From: Brachionus plicatilis
Taxonomy: Eukaryota > Rotifera > Eurotatoria > Ploima > Brachionidae
Assembly: GCA_010279815.1 (NCBI GenBank)
Contig: QEOQ01000355.1
Location: 258,004 to 294,135, forward strand
Direction: 5' to 3'
Length of the DNA stretch: 36,132 nucleotides
Within the stretch, counting starts at the first letter, position 1; every line of letters starts with the position of its first letter. Positions 30,373 to 36,132 of the stretch are shown here, one piece after another. The translations under genes and the position numbers were made by a program. Under the pieces are notes generated by a model. It had not been told where the DNA came from. It was given only the letters and a program-made list of their open reading frames with translations, and did no database searches.

Positions 30373-30722
30373 TCAAACGTAAATACCAACTGACAGAAGC
30401 AAGAAAAATACACCACTTCCCATAAAAACTGAAGCAATAGCTGCCATAAAAAATTCTTTGGCCAAATTTCTCGTTTTCTTGTTGGTGGTCACTTCATACC
30501 TGAATAAAAAATAAATTTAGAACTTTTTATTTTTTTTGCTTACTAAACCTACACAATGAACCATGCTGTGAAGAAAAGACCGATTACCATCAGCAAAAAA
30601 GTCATTTTTGGATAAACAGCCGGATTAATTGGACTGACATATCTGGCCATACCTTCAAATGATGACTAAATTTGTTTAGAATGAGATCATACTTTTTTTT
30701 ATAAAAAATAGATATTTACCAT
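30373..30722 (-). CDS. TMEM258: oligosaccharyltransferase complex subunit TMEM258
   Basis: Three coding exons: 30722-30720 (the ATG alone), 30665-30553 and 30499-30373. The 54-nt and 53-nt introns have GTAAAT/TTTAG and GTAGGT/TTCAG borders. The spliced product is 80 residues, the usual length of TMEM258. Diagnostic stretches are [12 protein letters not shown] (9-20), [14 protein letters not shown] (30-43) and the C-terminal [17 protein letters not shown]. Two hydrophobic segments (about 22-40 and 56-76) are the membrane helices flanking a short charged loop (TNKKTRN). The family is a small conserved subunit of the ER oligosaccharyltransferase that N-glycosylates proteins during translocation. 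The first exon ending directly after the start codon is unusual. The gene is divergent from the LRR gene at 31203. The assignment rests on recognised sequence over nearly the whole length. Confidence 0.95.
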
Positions 30723-31202
30723 TTTGGAATTGTTTGTTCGATTTTTGAAATAACTTAGAGATAGTTAAAATTGCCACGAATATGAAGTTTATTTGAGTGA
30801 ATAAAAAAAAATTCTTAAATTAAAATTCATATGACGTGTTTGAAAAAAAAAAATTCAAAAATTTCTCATGTACACATTGAAAATGAGGCAAAAATTATTT
30901 CTAATACTTGAACTCAATTTCAAAACAAAATTTCATTTTATTTGTCTCAAAAATTTTTTTTTATTTTTTTCAAATTTTGGCTAAAGAACACATGGTTCGA
31001 TGCATCATTTGTTTAGTGATAGTTTAATATTTGGATAAGAAATTTAAAAATCAATTTAATGCATTTTTGAGTATACTTTTGAGAAACTTTCAAATTACTT
31101 TGTGACCAACTTGGAGAAGTTAATTTTCATTTTCACAATGAATGAGTAATTTATAAAAATTAAAAAAAAAAATTAATTGGTACTCAACCTAATTATCAGC
31201 AA
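30723..31202. promoter_or_regulatory. divergent intergenic promoter between TMEM258 and the LRR gene
   Basis: Only 480 bp separate the two start codons. No TATA or CCAAT cluster stands out. The right end has a CTCAACCTAATTATCAG acceptor-like site ending at 31199, three bases before the LRR gene's ATG, suggesting a 5'-UTR intron or spliced-leader addition site. Bidirectional use is inferred from the arrangement. Confidence 0.45.
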
Positions 31203-33230
31203 ATGAGGTATTTGATATTGCTGCAAATAGGCAGTTTTTTTCATTTTTCATCTGAGTCTCTGTGTCCATACAGCTCGTGCACAAATGTGTCCCTAAATTT
31301 GAATGAGCTGTGCGAGATAACCTGTGATCCATTTGACAATCGGTTCCATAAAATTGGAAATTTTTCACTGAATAAAATCAAATTTTTGCACCTCAAGAAC
31401 ACAGCTTCAATTGATGACGACACTTTCAGTGGCTTAGAAATAGATGAGTTAAAAATCGAAGCAAAGCGTTTGGGCCGACTTTCGGCGAACACCTTCGCAA
31501 ACATCACAAACTTACAAGAGTTGTATTTGACAAATTTTGCTCATCTAAATACAGGCCATTTTAGTGTGTTGCACAATATTTTACAAAAGTTTGTAATCGA
31601 TCAAAATAAAGGTAAAGTGGACAATTTTAAATTAGATTTGGAAATTTTTTCAAAATTCAAAAAACTTAAATATTTGTCAATTAAAAATAATTTTATTAAA
31701 AAAATTGATCAAAATTTCACTTATTTGGCAAGCTTGAAATCGCTGGAACTTACTGGTAATCAAATCAAAGCAATCAGGATCAAGAGCGGACCTGTGCTTC
31801 GCTTAAACTTGGCACACAATGAAATTTCTCTATCGAGCTCAGATGTTTTGGATTTAAAAAATTTAGAAATGTTGAATCTAGAGTCGAATGTGATAGAAAA
31901 ACTACGGAATAAAATTTTCTACCATCTTTTCAATTTAGATAAATTGTTTTTGTCAAATAATAAAATTTCTATTGTTGATAAAAATGTGTTTATTTGTTTG
32001 ACTAGACTGAGCCAACTGGATTTGTCATTTAATAGAATGGAAAAAATTGATTTTAAAATTCCAAATTGTCTTGTCAAACTATCATTATCACATAATCGAA
32101 TTCAAAAACTAACGCTTGAAAACACCAAATTTTTTGTCAATTTGACATCACTGGATTTGTCTCATAATGCAATCTACCATGTCGAGTTTTGCCAATCGAA
32201 CAATTTGCTAGAATTAGACCTCAGCCACAATCGCATCCAAGTTGTAAATGAAACAAGTTTCAGTGGTTTAGTTCAACTCCGAAATCTTTATCTAACTAAC
32301 AACTCAATTTACCATTTTGAAGTCCAAAGTTTTGGTCAAAATATTTTTCTCAGAATACTTAATCTGGACAGCAACAGCATTTCTTCAATTCCAAACATTA
32401 GTCTGCTCAAAAATCTCAATTTTCTAAGACTAAGATCACAAAAAAACAGTGGGCTAACAATTCAAAACTATGCCTTTGAATTAGTGTCACAAAATGAGCA
32501 CTTGTTTATTTATTTGGAAGAAAATTCAAAAATTTTTTTTGATGATAAATCATTTTGTTCTCATTATTCAAAAGATAAACGACTTCACTTTTATTTTGAC
32601 AATTTGGATGAATTGAATAGATGCCATTTTGATCAGCTTAAAAATTCTAGTTTTACCATTCGGACTGAAGTTAGTTGTGATTTTATTTTTGTGTCTCAAA
32701 CTCTGGGATTAGAGTTGAATGCGTTGAATTCAAATTCATGTGTACCAGTTGACTTTGATTATGTTTGTGATGATGAAAGATTTTTGTGTGAAATTGAAAT
32801 GAAGTATTCTGCATGGATAGGTTTTGATGTGGAAATTTTTTCCTACCTTAAAAAATCACAAATTTGTCAATTAAAAAAGCAGTTTTTGTGTATTGAGATT
32901 TTTGGTTTGAAAATTAATTGCGAATTGGGCGATTTAAAGTCCGAGAATAAGACTATTACTGTTTTGAGGGACATAGAACTGGTCATTAATGTTGATGGCG
33001 CCCAAATTCACATTCAAATTGGTCATATTTTTCAAAATGGATTTCATAAATACCAAAATTTATTCAAATATTTGGGTTTTAAAGTGGAAGTAAATAGTTA
33101 TTTTCTAATTATTAAATTATTACGAGCCGAATTTTATTTTATTAGATATTATTCTATTTATGGTTTGGTTATAAAGGCAGATCATCAATTCTATTCTCAA
33201 GCAAAGGGGATTATTATTGAAGGTTGTTGA
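31203..33230 (+). CDS. secreted leucine-rich-repeat protein with a cysteine-containing C-terminal domain
   Basis: Single exon, 675 residues, ATG at 31203. Residues 1-19 form a hydrophobic signal peptide. Cysteines at 21, 26, 37 and 41 form an LRR N-terminal cap. From about 57 to 410 there are roughly 14 LRR units with LxxLxLxxNxI cores, for example LSQLDLSFNRMEKI (269-282), LTSLDLSHNAIYHV (314-327) and LLELDLSHNRIQVV (335-348). From about 450 to 675 there is a distinct region with cysteines at 452, 474, 492, 513, 522, 529, 555, 563, 573 and 675. Its beta-rich pattern (CIEIFGLKINC at 563-573, then ELVINVDGAQIHIQIG at 592-607) is loosely like a von Willebrand factor D domain; I hold that as a guess. 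No C-terminal transmembrane helix is visible, so it is probably secreted. Possible N-glycosylation sequons (NVS at 28-30, NFT at 171-173, NLT at 313-315) fit passage through the ER. Adhesion or ligand binding is the usual role of such proteins. Confidence 0.85.
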   Translation: MRYLILLQIGSFFHFSSESLCPYSSCTNVSLNLNELCEITCDPFDNRFHKIGNFSLNKIKFLHLKNTASIDDDTFSGLEIDELKIEAKRLGRLSANTFANITNLQELYLTNFAHLNTGHFSVLHNILQKFVIDQNKGKVDNFKLDLEIFSKFKKLKYLSIKNNFIKKIDQNFTYLASLKSLELTGNQIKAIRIKSGPVLRLNLAHNEISLSSSDVLDLKNLEMLNLESNVIEKLRNKIFYHLFNLDKLFLSNNKISIVDKNVFICLTRLSQLDLSFNRMEKIDFKIPNCLVKLSLSHNRIQKLTLENTKFFVNLTSLDLSHNAIYHVEFCQSNNLLELDLSHNRIQVVNETSFSGLVQLRNLYLTNNSIYHFEVQSFGQNIFLRILNLDSNSISSIPNISLLKNLNFLRLRSQKNSGLTIQNYAFELVSQNEHLFIYLEENSKIFFDDKSFCSHYSKDKRLHFYFDNLDELNRCHFDQLKNSSFTIRTEVSCDFIFVSQTLGLELNALNSNSCVPVDFDYVCDDERFLCEIEMKYSAWIGFDVEIFSYLKKSQICQLKKQFLCIEIFGLKINCELGDLKSENKTITVLRDIELVINVDGAQIHIQIGHIFQNGFHKYQNLFKYLGFKVEVNSYFLIIKLLRAEFYFIRYYSIYGLVIKADHQFYSQAKGIIIEGC

Positions 33231-33256
33231 TTTTTTCAGCATTTTTATATTTTGTA

Positions 33257-33262
33257 AATAAA
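33257..33262 (+). terminator. polyadenylation signal AATAAA of the LRR gene
   Basis: AATAAA 26 nt after the TGA in the gene's orientation, implying a short 3' untranslated region and confirming that the frame ends at 33230. Confidence 0.7.
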
Positions 33263-33379
33263 ATTTTTATATCTAAAATTTTTAAATCTAAAATTTTTTT
33301 TTAATTTTTTTTTTAAATATCCTGGAGTCCAACTCCTTAATTATTTTTCAAATGAAAATATTTTAATAAAATTCGCAAA

Positions 33380-33506
33380 TGAATAATTCATTGATATTTA
33401 AATTAATCGTCAACGAATAAAGCGAGCTAGGTAGCAGATGGTGAGTGTTTAAGCAAAAGAAGATTTTGAATTATTGATGAGATCCTAGGTGAACTGTCAT
33501 TTGCAT
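33380..33506. repeat. long direct repeat, copy A
   Basis: Shares with 34764-34890, in the same order: TGAATA(A)TTCATT, AGCGAGCTAG...AGCAGATG, GTGTTTAA(G/C)CAAAAGAA, TTGATG, TAGGTG and GT(C/G)ATTTGCAT. Both copies are about 127 bp and strongly diverged. Each ends in a POU-type ATTTGCAT. Confidence 0.7.
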
Positions 33507-33680
33507 TGATCTAATTTGCACTGGTTTTGTGGCAATTTTATTTTAATATTTAATATTTAATAGATTTTTTAATAGATTTATTTAATAGAAAAAATTTAAT
33601 ATCTCGATCTGTATTTTAATCCAAGAATTATTTTAACTATCAAAAATATTTTTATCTATTTTTTTTCTTCTGAAGGATCT

Positions 33681-33703
33681 TTAGCTCGTTACAGATAAAC
33701 ATA
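33681..33703. repeat. dispersed TTAGCT(C/T)GGTACAGA motif, copy 4
   Basis: TTAGCTCGTTACAGATAAAC, preceded by CTGAAGGATC, which resembles the CTAAAGGAAC and CTGAATGAAC in front of the copies at 25641 and 26135. This extends the shared element to about 35 bp. Confidence 0.55.
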
Positions 33704-33709
33704 TGAAAA

Positions 33710-34760
33710 AATAAAAAATTTAATTTAATCAAGGTGTCACAACGAAGAACCTTCCACAAATTTACTACCAAAAATATTATTTAAAAATAAATGTATTCGA
33801 TCACGAGGTTAAAATTCTAGTTTTTATTTTAGTAAATTTATATGAATCTCTTAAAATGTTTTCAAATTCATTACTTAATTTTCTAGTTAAGCAATTGTAT
33901 TTAATTGACCATTTAGAGATTCTAGTAGGTGATGCAGTGAAAACTCGTATGAATTTTTTATTACAGTTTCAGTATTAGAGAAAAATATTTAAAATTTATC
34001 ATTACTTTTTTTTAATTTTAAGAGAAAATTTTTGTTATTTTATATAATTTATTAAAAAGAAATTTATAATTAACCCCATTGATTTTATTTATAAGGCAGG
34101 GTTTATTAAATATTTCATTAATGCGATCAAATCGACATATTTGACAAAATTTTTTTTAATTTAGTGGAAAAATATTAATTTGATTAATAAAATTTGATAA
34201 CATAAATTTAGCTAATTTAATTTTTTATTTACAAATCAAGATTTCAAAATTTGATGGTTTTTCATCAGACCACCAATGGTTTTTTTAAACCCAGAGATCA
34301 GATCCAAAATTTACTAAAAAGAAAATTATAACAAACCTCCGTGATCTTATTTTTTAAAAATTCAGGTAAGTTTGGCAAACAGGAATTGTGAGTTATGGCC
34401 AGCTAGATTTTACATGCATGATAAAATAAGGATAAAATAAAAACTAATTATACTTATCAGTTGAGACGATAAAAATCTCATGTTATTAAATTAATTGATT
34501 TAAGAAAAAATTTATATTATTTTATTAATCAAAAATTGTTTTAATTAAAATCATTGAAGAGAAAACCAAATATTTAAAGACTTAAACTTTTTAGTTTTGA
34601 TTTTTTTTTCTCATAAAATGATTGTTAAGGAAAATAATGTTTAATTTAAAAAAAATTTTTATAATTTTATAAGGTAAAAAAAAATAATCAGTTGGTCACA
34701 AAATTGAGCAGCTTAAAAAAATAATTTATTTATTTTAAAATTTTTTGCTTTAATTGTATA
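33710..34760. other. AT-rich intergenic DNA
   Basis: No supported gene. TTTAGCTAATTTAATTTTTT at about 34207-34226 recurs near 35899-35920 with related flanks (ATAA(A)A before and a TTTTTCATCA/TTTTTATCAT patch after), marking another old dispersed repeat. Confidence 0.5.
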
Positions 34761-34763
34761 CTT

Positions 34764-34890
34764 AATGAATATTTCATTAACATTTTAATTCACCGGCAAG
34801 GAACAAAGTGAGCGAGCTAGCAGATGCGTGTTTAACCAAAAGAATACTCTAAATACTGAATTGATGCGTAGGTGTATTGTGATTTGCATC
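34764..34890. repeat. long direct repeat, copy B
   Basis: Partner of 33380-33506, offset by about 1384 bp. The GAGCTAG-AGCAGATG block and ATTTGCAT are the best conserved parts. Conservation of these short blocks within otherwise drifted sequence may reflect function or simply alignment of an old duplication. Confidence 0.7.
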
Positions 34891-34899
34891 CAAATGTTT

Positions 34900-35840
34900 G
34901 CATATGTTAATAATTAAATATTTAATTAAAAAGAGATTATTTCAATTAATTACAAGTATCAGAGCTATTTAAATGTTTGTTTAAACGCCTAATTATTTGA
35001 AAAAATTTGGCACAGCTCAAAGTCGGCATCACTTCACAAATGAAGCTTTAGCTCAAATTTATGAACAATATGCACTTAAGTTCACGAAAAGCTAAGCGAT
35101 TATGTGCGAACATATTAAAAACAAATGAAATATTTATAAAATTTTAATTTAAATTTTTCATATCTTAGCCGAGATGCTAATTAGTTTATTTTAAACTGAA
35201 TGAAACTGTTAATTAGACTGAACCTTTACACAATTAAAATTAGATAACTTTATTTTATTCTAACTTAAATAAACTTTTCGGAATATCTTGAATTTTTCAT
35301 CAAGATAAACGAATTTTTCCGTTTTTGTTCGGACTTTTGTTATTAAAGCTATTTTAGATTTTTAGTTGATAAAAACTGTTGGAAGCATGGACAAAGTAGA
35401 ATGCTGAGACCCTGAAAACAACCATATGCAGAATTTTCAATCAAAGCTGCAGGGTTCAGCTAGTCATACTGTCAAACTAGAATTTTATCAACTAATTGAG
35501 GCGATCAAACTTGACATTTATTAAAATCAAGTTTATTTAGTTTACTGAATTCTTTATTGAAAAATTTGATAGCATAAATTTGAGTCATAACGACTTAGAA
35601 CAATTAATCACCAAAAGATGTGAACAATAAAAAATGTGATCAAATAATAAAATACATCGAAAAAAAGTATAATATAATTATAAAAAAAAGTCTTACTCTT
35701 GGTGTATTTTTGCAATGTGAAATTTAACAGGATTTTGATATTATATTAACGAAGAATTAAACATTAATTTTGGTTTCAAATATTAAAATAATAAAAAATT
35801 TATGAAATTTTAATTTTTTTTTATTTCAAAAAAATGAAAA
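34900..35840. other. intergenic DNA
   Basis: No supported gene. 35000-35110 is less AT-biased with a 34-codon open frame; 35370-35470 is similar. Nothing is recognisable. Confidence 0.5.
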
Positions 35841-35885
35841 CATTATGTGGTCATTTTTTTTGTGAACATAAATGATCACATTATG
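35841..35885. repeat. hairpin related to the GTGAACAT foldback family
   Basis: CATTATGTGGTCATTT (35841-35856) faces AAATGATCACATTATG (35870-35885), nearly complementary, with TTGTGAACAT in the loop. The GGTCA and GTGAACAT words are those of the element at 9639-10397. Confidence 0.55.
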
Positions 35886-36132
35886 TTATGACCCATAAAA
35901 TTAGCTAATTTAATTTTTTTTAAATAAAAATAAAATAAAATATTCAAAAGTTGATATTTTTTATCATACGATCAAGACTCAAAGACAGGATCGTACCATT
36001 TGTTTAGAAAAAAAATAATATTAAATAATTAATTACAACAAATTGTAGTTTTAAAATATTAGGAATTAAATTTATTTATTAAATTTGAAATTTGATCAAA
36101 ATTTTTATTTTGTCACAGTGAAAAATGAGAAT
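35886..36132. other. AT-rich DNA to the window edge
   Basis: Contains the second TTAGCTAATTTAATTTTTTT copy and no gene. Sequence continues beyond the window. Confidence 0.5.

Noticed and set aside
35005..35094. Short frame RHHFTNEALAQIYEQYALKF resembling homeodomain helix 1
   Set aside because: Only 34 codons between stops, no second half of the domain and no donor site in place.

Overview
The window is very AT-rich eukaryotic DNA (coding stretches roughly 35% GC, flanks visibly poorer). It carries spliceosomal introns of only about 53-58 nt, AATAAA signals close behind stop codons, and many degenerate foldback and tandem repeats. The protein content (a secreted leucine-rich-repeat protein, the oligosaccharyltransferase subunit TMEM258, and a protein ending in an INCENP-type IN-box) points to a small-genome invertebrate animal. 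I cannot fix the phylum from this window; compact-intron microscopic invertebrates such as rotifers are compatible.

Layout. 1-5.3 kb is repeat-rich non-coding DNA with one possible terminal exon at the left edge (273-379) and a nested foldback element (1592-2151). 5.5-7.1 kb holds a single-exon gene (6122-6997) behind a cluster of CCAAT boxes; its protein ends in an IN-box, the Aurora kinase-binding segment of INCENP. 7.1-13.3 kb has no firm gene: tandem repeats, a less AT-biased block (8.2-9.5 kb), a foldback element (9639-10397) and a possible coding relic (10.5-10.9 kb). 13323-13974 (minus) is a two-exon gene for a basic protein. 14-24 kb is non-coding: a diverged repeat array bounded by direct repeats (16.6-18.1 kb), a 103-N assembly gap whose two edges repeat each other, and foldback elements at 20.1 and 20.6 kb. 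24087-24914 (plus) is a single-exon gene and 27090-27563 (minus) another small basic-protein gene. 30373-30722 (minus) is TMEM258, divergent from a 675-residue secreted LRR protein (31203-33230). The right end, 33.3-36.1 kb, is repeats.

How the genes relate. TMEM258 (N-glycosylation in the ER) and the secreted LRR protein share a divergent promoter interval of about 480 bp. The IN-box protein and three unrecognised small genes (13.3, 24.1 and 27.1 kb) encode short, lysine/serine-rich, probably nuclear proteins with basic phosphosite, S/T-P or PP1-docking-like motifs. This hints at, but does not prove, a group of fast-evolving mitotic or nuclear regulators. The best candidate for something undescribed is the short IN-box protein, which lacks the long helix and the C-terminal TSS activation motif of canonical INCENP.
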